Shown: piece after piece, positions 40,889-51,545 of the stretch
How the letters are laid out: every line of letters starts with the position of its first letter
How positions within the stretch are numbered: the first letter of the stretch is position 1
DNA from: Bactericera cockerelli
Taxonomy: Eukaryota > Arthropoda > Insecta > Hemiptera > Triozidae
Assembly (NCBI GenBank): GCA_024516035.1
Contig: CM044963.1
Location: 17,486,009 to 17,550,008 of the forward strand
Direction of reading: 5' to 3'
Length of the DNA stretch: 64,000 nucleotides
Made by a program: the position numbers and the translations under genes
The notes under the pieces: generated by a model
What the model was told of the DNA's origin: nothing
What the model saw: only the letters and a program-made list of their open reading frames with translations
The model's database searches: none

Positions 40889-41089
40889 GAACATTCCAAG
40901 AGATCAAAGAATCATTATTGCAAAGGTCGACATTACAACCATTGGACATACCGAGGCTAGAAATAGCCGCCATTTTCTGCGTCCCTACATTTTGTACCCT
41001 CAGATTATTTTTTCCTTTGGGAGTCCCACAAAAATTCCTTTGAATTCGTTTAACATGGCACTGAATTCCACACGAAATATCCGTATTTT

Positions 41090-41242
41090 TCTTTTATTTT
41101 TCTTCTCTAGTATTTATTTATTTTCTCTCTCTATCTCTTTCTTGTTCAATCTCCCTCTAGCTATCTCTCTCTATCTCTCTCTTTCTCTGTCTCTCTCTCT
41201 CTCTTCCTCTCTCTTTCTTTCTCTCTCTTTCTCTTTCTCACG
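41090..41242. repeat. CT-rich tract
   Basis: CTCTCTATCTCTCTCTTTCT-type sequence running straight into a SINE-F head fragment. Confidence 0.85.
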
Positions 41243-41244
41243 TC

Positions 41245-41425
41245 ACGCGTCGGTCTGGTAATCCATAGGTCGTGGGTTCGAAACCCAGCCGAGACATGAC
41301 AAGTAATCCCATTTAGAATTTTGATCACATAGTAAATACGTTGAGCTTACTGCTGGAATTTTGGGACTCGTTAGTCTCAAAAGGATTTTATCGGCGCCGG
41401 TCGTTACACATACAAAAACGAAACT
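41245..41425 (+). mobile_element. SINE-F copy, head truncated
   Basis: GGTCTGGTAATCCATAGGTC, box B GGGTTCGAAACCC, AGCCGAGACATGACAAGTAA, GAGCTTACTGCTGGAATTTT. The first half of the tRNA-like head is replaced by CT tract. Confidence 0.65.
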
Positions 41426-41494
41426 CATTTTTCCTCACGAGGAAAATAAATCTATAGTTCAAAAAAAAATCTGAAAATTACAAAAAAATCTCCT

Positions 41495-41575
41495 TAGTCG
41501 GGATTTGAACTCGCGCCATCTGTGTTGAATGTCCGGTGCACTAGACCCCTCGGCCAAGGCAAGTCGGGGGAGAAA
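41495..41575 (-). mobile_element. tRNA-like SINE head of a distinct type
   Basis: The minus strand reads CCTTGGCCGAGGGGTCTAGT (class II-like box A) and GCGAGTTCAAATCCCGAC (box B). The acceptor ends do not pair. Only one copy in the window, so family assignment is open; a decayed tRNA-Ser/Leu gene is the alternative. Confidence 0.5.
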
Positions 41576-41774
41576 GCCACTGACGAACGCATGAGTGTTA
41601 ATGTTAAACCCAATCAAATTACTAAAACTCTAACAACGAATAATTAATTAATCCCAGTAATAGCTAACACGTAAATTTTATAATTAAAATATTACTCCTA
41701 CACCACTCACATAATCTTCATACGTTATCCCCATGGAATAGTTATAATAATAATATTAATAATACTAGAGTAAA

Positions 41775-41990
41775 AGTAACAATAATAACACTCTTTAGTG
41801 GAAGGTAACCACCAGGTGAGGTTAATGCTCAAGCACTTTCTACCACCTAACCCTCAGAGTCTTATTATTACGTAATTATACATTCAAATTATAGAGGAAA
41901 AATTCATGCACTGGGTGGGATTCGAAGCAACGAATTCCTACGCTACCTGGATTACCAGACTAGCGCGTTAACCACTTGACTACCAATGAC
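41775..41990 (-). mobile_element. SINE-B copy, reverse, full length
   Basis: CACTCTTTAGTGGAAGGTAA, CCACCAGGTGAGGTTAATGC, CTCAGAGTCTTATTATTACG, GGGATTCGAAGCAACGAATT, TTACCAGACTAGCGCGTTAA. Confidence 0.8.
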
Positions 41991-42097
41991 TCACCAATTT
42001 ACCAATATAAAAAAAAGGCATTATCACCACCCTTGATTAGACTTTGTCTACCTTTAATTAATTATACGCTTTCACTGTACCTGCATGTATATAAAAA

Positions 42098-42305
42098 TAG
42101 CTGGTAGTCAAGTAGTTAACGCGGTTGTCCGGTGATCAAGGCATTTAGGGATCCGTTGGTTCGAATCCTACCCTGTGCATGAATTCTTCCTCATATATTT
42201 AAGTTTATAACCACAGAATAATAACACTCTGAGGGTTAGGTGGTAAAAAATGCTTGAGCATTAACCTCGCCTGGTGGTTATCTTCCACTAAAGAGTGTTA
42301 TGATG
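42098..42305 (+). mobile_element. SINE-B copy, full length
   Basis: AGCTGGTAGTCAAGTAGTTA, GGATCCGTTGGTTCGAATCC, AAGTTTATAACCACAGAATA, CTCGCCTGGTGGTTATCTTC, CACTAAAGAGTG. In opposite orientation to the copy ending 108 bp upstream; together they form an inverted pair. Confidence 0.8.
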
Positions 42306-42890
42306 AATTGGTAATTTCCGTTTTAGATTCTTATTATTAAGAATAGGGTGGTACGACTACTTGTAGACTGGTAAGTTTGAGGATGAGAGTTCACGTCAGG
42401 AACCACCCTGTCAATACCTACTCGACTGCAAAATACTAATTTTCAAATAATTTCACAGCTCAATGAAAATCCTTTTTGTTAATGAAAACTGGGCTTAGTG
42501 CGGGATCGCGATAAAAAGTCGGGGCACTGTTGGGGAATGTTCATGTTCATTTTTTTCTTTAAAGTATATGTGCCCCGGAAACCGCTTTTGCATTACCTCA
42601 GGGCACTTTACCTTTACACCCGGGGTCATTCCGGAGAAGGAAAAAAATGGTAAGAAATTTTCGGATCTGGCCGGGTTCGAACCAATGCTCTTAACTCCTG
42701 GGCCACGGAGGTCTTTAAAAAAATCAACTTAAAAAAAAATCATTCATGGAGACCCAAGGAAAGAGACTTATTAAAGAGGCATACGTAATGGTTGGATGGC
42801 AAAGATTGCCATAGGTAAATATCACGAAATTTTTATTGTAATTCATGAGTTTAATGTCAAATAAAAAGTCTTATTATTATTATTATTATA
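42306..42890. other. Mostly unassigned, with SINE and J scraps
   Basis: 42655-42715 has GGCCGGGTTCGAACCAATGC and GGGCCACGGAGGTC, a reverse tRNA-like head. 42785-42890 (ATGGTTGGATGGCAAAGATT, GCCATAGGTAAATATC, then (TTA)n) is a degraded repeat J. The rest is not assigned. Confidence 0.5.
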
Positions 42891-43067
42891 AGATCTGCAA
42901 TTTGCATCCTCCACTGTCAGAACTTCCAAACTTTTGCGTGTACAAGGTTTCGGAACCAGGGGACAGGTAATTTTAGTTTTCCAGTTTTCAGCTATTTCAG
43001 CCATTTTTCAGATTCCCCATCAGAATTAAAATAACACACACAGTGAAACTCAACCTAACCTTCCCAC

Positions 43068-43520
43068 CCTCTCTTTCTTTTTTCTCTCTCTCTCTTTTCT
43101 CTCTCCTTCTCTCTCTCCCTCTCTCTATCTCTTTCTTGCTCCTACCCTCTCTCTCTCTTTTCTCTCTCCTTCTCTCTCTTTTCCCTCTCTCTATCTCTTT
43201 CTCTCTCTCTCTCCCTCATCTTCTCTCTCTCCCTCATTCTCTCTCTCTCGCTCTCTTTCTCTTTATCTCTTTTCTCTCTCGCTCTCTTTCTCTTTATCTC
43301 TTCTCTCTCCTCTCTCTTTCTCTCTCTCTCTCCCTCTCTCCTTCTCTCTCTCTGTCCCTCATTTTCTCTCTCTCTATCTCTCTCGCTCTCTTTCTCTTTA
43401 CCTCTTCTCTCTCTCTCCCTTTCTCTTTCTCTCTCTCCCTTTCTCTTTCTCTCTCTCATTCTCTCTCTCTCCCTCATTTTCTCTCTCTGTCTCTCTCTGT
43501 CTCTCTCTGTCTCTCTCACT
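43068..43520. repeat. Long CT-rich tract
   Basis: Over 450 bp of plus-strand pyrimidines with internal duplicated blocks such as GCTCTCTTTCTCTTTATCTC (43250 and 43280). Open on both strands (Ser/Leu-rich one way, Arg/Glu-rich the other); neither is called. Confidence 0.92.
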
Positions 43521-43628
43521 CTAAAACAATTTATAATATTATCAATCAAAATCAAATCTCTATATATATGTCTGAATATGTGAATATTTATATAAAATAA
43601 ATAATATTAAAAAAATAATAATAATCAT

Positions 43629-43765
43629 ATTTGTGTTAATCACTATCGTGATATCACAACTACTCAAACTCGCTTTACTAAATCTACGCTGAAACCGGGA
43701 CTTGAACCACCGACCTCCAGGTTACAATTCCACTGCCTTAGCGATCAAGCTACTGAGGTCGGTTT
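43629..43765 (-). mobile_element. SINE-A copy, reverse, full length
   Basis: ATATTTGTGTTAATCACTAT, GTGATATCACAACTACTCAA, GGGACTTGAACCACCGACCT, TAGCGATCAAGCTACTGAGG. Cleanly preserved. Confidence 0.85.
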
Positions 43766-44505
43766 TATAATAATTTATTAATATTTGATAGTAACGATGG
43801 GACACTTTAATACCGAAGTCATGCATTAATTATGTTAATTCTGATTTTATCTATAGTAGCTCATTATTATTTTTTTTTTTTTTTTGTAAATAAATTCGAT
43901 GATTTCATAAAATTGGAAGAAATAAAATCAAATAATATGCACATGTAAAAAATACCTACTTAAACAAGACGAAAAATGTCCAATACTTAACATCAAAAAA
44001 CACAGCTAATCATCTAACAATGAGAAAGTTGTATTAACTCAAGGTTGAATGCGAATTAACATATTAATGAATTCCAATAAAATAAAAAAAAATGCTAATT
44101 AAAGGCAGAATGAAAACGGACCTAAATTGGGGATTATTATATTAATCCTCGCAAATGAAAAAAAAAAAAAAAAAAAAATAGGATAGACGAGTAAGCCTCC
44201 TCTAATAAGGAGATCCAATCAGGCAGCGGTTTGCAAAATTGTATTGCATAAACGTAACAGTAAAAAACTAATAATAAAAATATTGTTTAATATTAAAATA
44301 ATTTTATGTAGGTAAATACCATTTTTTGAACGGCCAGAGATATTTTATTCTAGACCAATCACTATTTGAGCTTTTTTCATACTTGTATAACTTTTTGAGA
44401 GCAAAATTAGCTCCAGACTGCTAATTCCGATTTCATAAATAATGCTGAGCAATATGGGACATCAAAAAAATCATGATGAACAAATATCCAATCCACCACA
44501 ATCTC
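43766..44505. other. AT-rich unassigned stretch
   Basis: Contains poly-T (43868) and poly-A (44158-44178) runs, possibly retroposon tails. No conserved unit recognised. Confidence 0.4.
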
Positions 44506-44790
44506 TGTGTCTCGCTATCTTTCTCTCTCTTTTTTACTCTATCGTTTCTATCTCTCTCATTCTCTTTTCTCTCTCACACATTATCTTTCTCTCTCTCTCT
44601 TTCTTACTCTATCTCTCATTCTCTTTTGTCTCTCACACATTATCTTTCTCTCTCTCTCTTTCTTACTCTATCTCTCTCTATCTATCTCTCTCTATCTATC
44701 TCTCTCTCTCTCTCATTACCTCTCTCCTTCTCTCTCTCATATTCTCTTTCTTTCTCTATCTCTCTCATTCTCTTTCTCCCCCTCATTCTC
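44506..44790. repeat. CT-rich tract with ~60-bp internal repeat
   Basis: CTCTCACACATTATCTTTCT occurs at 44571 and 44631, each within a near-identical ~60-bp block. Confidence 0.88.
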
Positions 44791-44954
44791 CAATACGATC
44801 ACTAAAAAACTTTGTCTTTCTATTTGCATTTCTTACAGATATTTTTATTTCTACATTATCTCCCCCTCCCATGTTGCTCAGTAGTTCAAGTGCTGGTCGT
44901 AAATGAACAAACTTTGAAAACCGCTGATTTATAAGCTAAAAAAATGCAGAAATG

Positions 44955-45175
44955 ACAGGAAAAGAGGGAGAGAGAGAGAGGGAGAAAGAGGGGGAGGGAG
45001 AGAGAGAGAGTAAGAAAGAGAGACAGGGAGAGAGAGAGAGAGATAGAGAGAGACAGAGAGAGATAAGCAGAAAGAGAAAGATCCAGGAAAAGAAAGAAAA
45101 GTTAATCTGAAAGAAATGTAAAGAGAAAAAGATGTTTCACACAAGGCTTTTCAGTAATCCCATTGGGGAAAGAGG

Positions 45176-45206
<31 letters not shown>

Positions 45207-45212
45207 GTGGGC
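44955..45212. repeat. GA-rich tracts (44955-45075, 45165-45212)
   Basis: Purine strand is plus here, the reverse of the CT tract about 170 bp upstream, so the two could pair as inverted repeats. Confidence 0.85.
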
Positions 45213-45337
45213 TAATAAGCGGCATAAAGATAAAAACAAGTAGAGAGAAATAGGATAAGGAAAGTAAAAGGAACATAATTTTCTCATTTTCTTTCGCTTA
45301 AATTTCTGAAAATTAACATTTCTATCTCGTACCGCGA

Positions 45338-45478
45338 CTTCAGTAGCTTGATCGATAAGGCGGCGGAATTGTAACCTGGAGGTCGGTGGTTCAAGTCCTT
45401 GTTTCAGCGAAGATTTAGTAAAGCGAGTTTGAGTAAGTGTGAATTCATTGTGATGGATTTGTATTGATAACTTGTTTT
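45338..45478 (+). mobile_element. SINE-A copy
   Basis: CGACTTCAGTAGCTTGATCG, AGGCGGCGGAATTGTAACCT, box B GGTTCAAGTCC, AGTAAAGCGAGTTTGAGTAA. The tail ends just before the TA of FB-C. Confidence 0.8.
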
Positions 45479-45484
45479 TTTATA

Positions 45485-46040
45485 CAGCGTGTCCCATATT
45501 CAGATGCAAATATTTTAAGGGTAGGTTCAGCCCACCGTGGACTATCATATAGGCGAAACTTGCAGTGGGGCATTTTGCTTCGTTAAAGAGTTATGGCCAA
45601 ATCCCTGTTTTTCCCACAGGTCTAGAGGTCACTTGGATCGCTGCACGTTTTTAAAGAAATGATAGCCAGTAGTTAAGTTTTGACTTCATGTATGGATAGT
45701 TGGATAGTCATGCATATTTCCCTTCAAATGCAGTTGGTTGCATGAAAAAATATTGAAAGACCAGAGAGATATTTAATCCTAAGTTCAATACTTTTCTAAA
45801 ATTTGATATACATGATTTATCCATACATGAAGTAAAAAATTACTTACTGGCTATCAATTCTTTGAAAACCTGCATCGATCCAAGTGACCACTAGACCTGT
45901 GGGAAAAACAGGGATTTGGCCATAACTCTTTAACGAAGCAAAACGCCCCACTGCAAGATTCGCTCATATAATATGATAGATAGTTTACGGTGGGCTGAAT
46001 CTACCCTCAAAATATTTGCATCTGTATACGGGACACCCTG
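45485..46040. mobile_element. Foldback element FB-C
   Basis: Arms at about 45485-45708 and 45813-46040, starting CAGCGTGTCCCATATTCAG and ending CGGGACACCCTG, flanked by TA (45483-45484, 46041-46042). Arms differ at scattered positions (for example GACTATCATATAGG versus TATAATATGATAG), so it is older than FB-A and FB-B. No coding sequence. Confidence 0.82.
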
Positions 46041-46562
46041 TATAATTATACAAAAGATATTATCGATGAATATCTTCTATACCTATACTACTTGGAAAAA
46101 AAACTTCTTTTTATGAAGATAACTTTTTATTATTTTTCAACAATTTTGATCAATCAAAAAAGTTTGATCAAGAGTGGTGATAATGCCTTTGCCATTATCT
46201 TCTCTATTTATCTTTATAATTATTCATTGTTCGTATATTCTGCATCCCACCACACAAGGCCCATACTTCATACGTGTGGCCCTTAGTGTAGGATGACGAC
46301 AGCCAAAAGAAACTAGCATGAGTTCAGTAAAAAATATTATGAATTATCTAAACTATCATTGTTATATAATTATATTTGAACCATTTTACTTGTCATGAGT
46401 AGATATAATAGGTCTGGTCTACAAATATAAGCAAGATTTTGCTCTAGCGTCGCAATGAAAGGTCCTTGGTTCGATTGTGGGTAGTCAAAAGATGCGTATT
46501 GAGCACGTTTAATCTCAAAAATGACTAGTCTAGTGAAAGCCTCACAACCAATCAGAGGGTGC
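46041..46562. other. Mostly unassigned
   Basis: 46150-46205 (GTTTGATCAAGAGTGGTGAT, AATGCCTTTGCCATTATC) is echoed at 38490-38515 and 42010-42035, a small dispersed repeat. No gene. Confidence 0.4.
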
Positions 46563-47300
46563 CTTTTATAGTCACTGTGGCCGAGTGAGTGCGGCATAAG
46601 TCTTACACACCTTGTGATCTGGGTTTGAACCCGACAGGAGTTTGGAATTTTTCGCCTATTTTTTTTTTTTTTTTTTCTTTATTTGTTACATTACTACATA
46701 CATTCACAAATATAATTATGGCAAAAAATGTATTTTTAAACAACCCTGTCAGCTGAAAGCTGGTGGCGGGTGTTTATAAAATATATAAAAAGAAATATAT
46801 TGGTTTCTTTGAAAACTAAAAAAGGAGGGGAAAGAGGAAAGAAATATTATAATACATATAAAAAAAAACGAGAAAATAGAGAAAAAGAGGTAAAGATGTA
46901 AAGTCCAATAAAACGTAAATGGAAGAAAAAGAAATATCTCGTTATGGTAAAGAAGTGTGGAAAAAAGGAAGAAGAAAGAAGGAACGAAGGAGAAAAAAAA
47001 AAAAAAAGAAAGAAAAAAAAAATAGTGTTTCTATTTTATATTGATCATAGTAGATATTCGTAATCATGAAATATTAAATAGGTGCATCTCATCATAATTA
47101 ATAATTAAATATATACAAGTTATACATCTCTTGTATAAATAATAATTAAAATTATACAAGTCTCATGGAAAAAAAAGGTTTATATTCAGGTTATTGGCAA
47201 TAGATCATACTTTCGCCTTTGGATTTTACGGGGTCATCTCATACCTCGTGAGGAAAAATGAGTAGCTCCTTCGATGTGAGCAGTGGTAGAATTGTGGCCA
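46563..47300 (+). mobile_element. SINE-G copy apparently interrupted by a ~560-bp insertion
   Basis: The head at 46563-46650 (AGTCACTGTGGCCGAGTGAG, GATCTGGGTTTGAACCCGAC) and tail words at 47218-47300 (CTCGTGAGGAAAAATGAGTA, GAGCAGTGGTAGAATTGTGG) match the contiguous copy at 9308-9482. The insert starts with a long T-run at about 46657, as the A-tail of a reverse retroposon would, and includes purine-rich DNA at 46805-47025. Confidence 0.55.
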
Positions 47301-47750
47301 GAAGAAAGATATTAAAATATTTAAAAAAAAAGAAAGAAAATATATTTAGGTACCATAAAACAAGGTTCTTTAGATTTATATAATATATTAATATAAATTT
47401 AATAGTTTTATATAAAATATTCCATATACCTAACATTACTTTGGATTTTTAATGTGAACCTTATAACAGGAAATATATTTAAAGTAACGGAACTTTTTAA
47501 AAAAATATTTTTCCTTCTTTTTTCTAAAATATTATTTTATATAGATACTCTATAAAGTATTTATATACCCAAAAAATACAAATATATCATGCCTTAGCTA
47601 TACCTTGTAAATCTCATTCAAATCCCCGTTCTATCTTGCGGACAATAAGGGATGGCATTAGTAAACTATAAGCTAGTCTATAACCCCCCTCCCTTGTACA
47701 GATTACGGGCAAAGCAGGGTCCTCTCTCTCCTTTTCTATTAGCAGCTTCT
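47301..47750. other. AT-rich unassigned stretch
   Basis: No repeat or gene recognised. Confidence 0.4.
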
Positions 47751-47754
47751 CATT

Positions 47755-47945
47755 CATTCCCTCCTCCCTCTCTCTTTCTTTTTCTTTCTTTCCCCTTTCT
47801 CCTCCTCTTTCTTTCTTTCTCCTCCCCTTTCTCCCCTTTCTTTCTTTCTCTCTCCCCCATTCTCCCTCTCTTTCTTTCTTTCCCCCTTTCTCCCTCTCTT
47901 TCTTTATTTATCTCTCTTTTTCTCTCACTCTTCTTTCCTTCTCGC
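47755..47945. repeat. CT-rich tract
   Basis: CCCTTTCTCC / TTCTTTCTTTC words. The frame over it is Ser/Leu/Phe-rich and not called. Confidence 0.88.
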
Positions 47946-47949
47946 TAAA

Positions 47950-48160
47950 GCAGGGTCGACGTTGTTCAACCTCATAATGGTTGAGGTTGGTTGGTTTATG
48001 CACATTTTTAACGGCTGGATGCCTTTCCTAACGCCAACGATTCTATTGAACGTCCTGAATTAGGACGGGGGTTTTACCCTCCATTCGCTGGGAATCGTAC
48101 GAGCTACCCACATTAACCTCACCCAGCCTTGGTAGGGGCGGATAATTTGGGATAGTTTGA
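47950..48160 (-). mobile_element. SINE-C 3' part, reverse, second tail type
   Basis: GTCGACGTTGTTCAACCTCA, GAGGTTGGTTGGTTTATGCA, GGCTGGATGCCTTTCCTAAC, CCATTCGCTGGGAATCGTAC, CATTAACCTCACCCAGCC. Same tail as 5580-5665. Confidence 0.72.
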
Positions 48161-48400
48161 CCACATAATAATATGTCTTGGACTTACTGCTGGAATAATG
48201 AGACTTATCAGTTATGTTCTAAATATGTTTAAATAAAAAAAAATCGCTGGGAATTGTACCAGCTACCCACATCAACCTTACCCAGCCTCGGTAGGATCGG
48301 ATAATTTGACATGATGATAGGTAAGTTTTGGACTTACTGCTATAATAATGAGACTCATCATCAGTTATGCTTTATATGTATATGTAAGTTTAAATAATGT
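48160..48400. repeat. Alternating SINE-F tail and SINE-C core scraps
   Basis: The pair [CTGGGAATTGTACCAGCTAC … SINE-F-like TTTTGGACTTACTGCTATAA] repeats the preceding pair [CGCTGGGAATCGTACGAGCT … TCTTGGACTTACTGCTGGAA], so a ~170-bp composite block is tandemly duplicated (about 48085-48225 and 48245-48400). Confidence 0.55.
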
Positions 48401-48404
48401 TTTT

Positions 48405-48480
48405 TTTTTCAATTAAGGTGCTTCAACTTGTTTTTTTGCAAGTCGTTCGCGCCGGTTCTGCCAAAATTTCATATTAAGTG
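48405..48480 (+). repeat. Repeat H, diverged fragment
   Basis: AATTAAGGTGCTTCAACTTG and AAGTCGTTCGCGCCGGTTC parallel TTAGGCACTTTAACC and GTCGTTCGTGCCGATC. Confidence 0.45.
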
Positions 48481-48627
48481 GAGTAAATTAAGTTTGTCAA
48501 GGTATTCGAACAGTGCCTGGACTCCGTCCATGTTGTCATCAAAAGCAGGTGGGCAGGTGAGGGTCCAGCACTATTAGTTCAAAATATTATGTACAAAAAA
48601 AAAGTTCTATTCTATTTTTTTTTTTTT

Positions 48628-48795
48628 TTTGAACTCTTTATTATTAAAACATATATACTGACAAATAATGGTAATATAAACAAGGAAAAAAATAAACATA
48701 ATATTATACATATGTCCTAACTAAAGGGCGGAATTATTGCCTATGGCAATCTCTTCCACTCAACCCTTATTGGGTGGGTGGAATAAATTGCCATG
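48628..48795 (-). mobile_element. Repeat J copy, reverse
   Basis: TTGAACTCTTTATTATTAAA at the tail side; ATGTCCTAACTAAAGGGCGG, AATTATTGCCTATGGCAATC, TCTTCCACTCAACCCTTATT at the start side. Confidence 0.72.
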
Positions 48796-49049
48796 TTAAA
48801 AGACAATATAATAAAGTTATTAAAGAAAAATCCATCCAGTAAATAAAGCGATATGATTGATACATTAATTTCCTATTTCGTACGATAAGGAAAGGTAAAA
48901 AGTTAGAAGTTCTAGCTACACACCTACTGCAGAGGTCAGAGGATAGGACGAAGATTTATATTTCCAAAGAGGTTAAGAAGGAAAGCAGGAAGCGGCCTGA
49001 ATGTTGAACTCTGCGAGGAAGTGGGAGGTGATAAATCAAGAAATGGAAT

Positions 49050-49140
49050 TGGGGGGGGGGGGGGCAAAGAGGAACCTGACGCTTTCTAAGGAGAATGAAA
49101 ATGGGGGGGGGGAAGAGAGGGAGGGGGGGGGAGAGAGACA
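49050..49140 (+). repeat. G-run cluster
   Basis: Uninterrupted G-runs of about 14 (near 49051) and 8 (near 49105 and 49123) separated by purines. The strand could form G-quadruplexes; replication slippage is equally plausible. Confidence 0.7.
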
Positions 49141-49384
49141 CTTTTAGACACAGAAAGAAAAAAGTTAAAAAAAAGAAATAAAGACTATAGGTAATATACA
49201 TATAAGGAAAGTAAAAAGGAAAGTTAAAAAATGAGTGCATTCATTTTAAGATAGAGATTTAGCTATTTGTGTTATTGTGTCCCAATTTTAGTGAGTATCA
49301 TCGAAATTACAAGAACTAGTGCTACATCATCATATGAAAATATCAATCTCGTAATGCGACCACTGATCTTGGCCAACTTCACAA

Positions 49385-49500
49385 CTACCTCAGTTGTCCT
49401 CACGAGGTTAGGGCAGGACCCTGCCGGGACTCGAACCCGGATCACCTGGAGTGCAAGCCGAGCATGCTACCACCACTAAGTCAAGGTGACTACTGAAAAT
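49385..49500 (-). mobile_element. SINE-G head, reverse (duplicated at 52350-52445)
   Basis: GACCCTGCCGGGACTCGAAC, CCGGATCACCTGGAGTGCAA, AGTCAAGGTGACTACTG. In the unit-2 copy the head has lost about 10 bases and box B is mutated (GTATTCGAACAGGGAT). Confidence 0.65.
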
Positions 49501-51051
49501 AAATAAATAAAAAAATCTACCTATTTCATTTTGACAACTTAGAATTAATCTAAATGAAATGATATTTTTTTTATTAATTTAATGTCTGACTTCCTTCCAT
49601 TCAACATAGAATTCTGAAATGATTTTCATTTTTCGCTAGATTTCAGTCATGTCTAAATTCAAATTTTGAATATTTTAACAACAAGTACCTAATGATTCTG
49701 TGAAATTTAAGAAATCCTCATCATTCCGAGAAAATGTTAGCCCTCTCTCTTTGACTCTTTCTTTCTTAAGCTCTCTCTCTCTTTCCCTCTCTACCATTCT
49801 CCTTCTCCCCTCTCTCTGTGGAAGAGATTCCACTCCCTCTCCTTCTCTCTCTCCCTCCCTCTTTCTCTCCCTCCCTCTCTCTCCCTACATATCCCTCTTT
49901 CTTACGCTCTTTCTCTTTATTTTTAATATTTCTCTCTTCGTTCTTCCTCTTTTTTCTATCTCCCTCACTTCATGTACTCTTTTTCAGAAATCGGAGAGGA
50001 CAGAATTTGTCATTATTCTTAAAAAATGTTATCTTTCTCTCTGTATTTAACTTTCTGTCTTTCTTTCTTTCTCTCTCTCTCTCTTTCTTTTTCTTTCTCT
50101 CTCCCCCTCCTTCCCCCTCCCCCCATCCTTCCTCTCTCTCTCTCTCTTCCCCACTCTTTCTTCTTTCTTTCTTTCTTTCTCCCTCCTCTCTCTCTCCCCC
50201 TCCTTCCTCTTTCTTTATTTCCCCCTCCTTTCTCTCTCTCATTATCTCCCTCCCTCATTGCTCTCTCTCTCTCTTCCCCTCTGTCCTCTTTCTCTTTCCC
50301 CCTCCTTTCTCTCTCTCTCATTCTCTCTCCCCTCTTTCTCTCCATCCCTCACTTCATGAATTTTTCCTTTCCCAGAACTCAAGAAGGACAGCCATGAGAT
50401 TAATAAAAAAGCTCTTCTCTTTCTCAGAACAAAATAATGAAAGTGAACCTTTTAATAATAAAAAAATATACAATTTTCCAAACGTTTGAATTAAATTATT
50501 ACCACAATTAAATCTTTTTAATCATTAAAAAAATTATGTAATTTTCCAAACTTTCGAATTTTCCGTTAGATGTTGAGTAAAAAATAATTTTATTTTTTAA
50601 ACTTATATCGCAAACATGTTGCCTTTTTTATTTACAATATTTGGACATAAGTAGGTACATAATATACAAAATACAATTTTATTTTTTGAAGAGACATCTG
50701 CTGAAATGTCAGTCCTATAATTTCAACTTGGAGTGGCTAATAGTCTGAATGACAGAGGTAGCGAATCAGCGCACACGTGACCTTTGTCACAAGAAATACC
50801 ATGGAAATCTATACGATGATCTCTTTTGACAGAAAAAAAAAAAAAAAAAAAATATGTGTGAGTCATTCATAAGGGCCAAATGTTCCTCAAGTCGGGCTAT
50901 GGTGCGCTGTGATTGGTTATTACAGCGCCCGTCACGGAGTGCGGGCACTCAGCTAGTAAAATATATCACGGCAAATGAAGACATCATGGTAGAAGTGAAC
51001 GTTCTGTAAAGCCTTCCGTGTCTGGAGATAATTACATGACTACAAGGACCA

Positions 51052-51545
51052 CGAGGAGCTAAGGGAGGAGGAGCCAAGAGAGGAGGAGCAAGGTGGGAGA
51101 AGCTAGGGGAGAAGGAGCTAATAGAGGAGGAGCTAGGGAAGGAGCAAGGAGAGGAGGAGCTAAGGGAGAAGGAGCTTAAAGAGGAGGAGCTAGGGAAGGA
51201 CCAGCTAAGGGTGGAGGAGCTAAGGGAGGAGGAGCTAAGGGAGGAGGAGCTAAGGGAGGAGGAGCTAAGGGAGAAGGAGCTAAGGGAGGAGGAGCCAAGA
51301 GAGGTGGAGCAAGGGGAGGTGGAGCCAAGAGAGGAGGAGCCAAGAGAGGAGGAGCAGGGAGAGGAGGAGCTAGGGGAGGAGGAGCTAGGGAAGGAGGAGC
51401 TTAGGGTGGAGGAGCTAAGGGAGGAGGAGCTAAGGGAGGAGGACCTAAGGGAGGAGGATCTAAGGGAGGAGGAGCTAGGAGAGGAGGAGCTAGGAGAGGA
51501 GGAGCTAGGAGAGGAGGAGGAGCTAGAGGAAGAAGAGGGGAAAAT
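51052..51545 (+). repeat. 15-bp purine minisatellite, unit 1
   Basis: Repeats of GGAGGAGCTAAGGGA with variants AAGAGA, TAGGGA, GTGGAG. The 15-bp period is five codons, so a 112-codon frame spelling EELRE repeats (51211-51549) remains open, as does the Pro/Leu/Ala-rich opposite strand. I treat both as by-products. Confidence 0.88.

Noticed and set aside
41495..41575. tRNA-Ser/Leu gene on the minus strand
   Set aside because: Boxes A and B are recognisable but the acceptor stem does not pair; treated as a SINE head or relic.
43043..43600. 185-codon Ser/Leu-rich frame (and similar frames at 19658, 35994, 36918, 44442, 49818, 52767, 61343)
   Set aside because: All run through CT/GA low-complexity tracts and are open on several frames.
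49050..49140. Regulatory G-quadruplex
   Set aside because: G-runs are adjacent to purine slippage tracts and no gene start is nearby; kept as a simple repeat.
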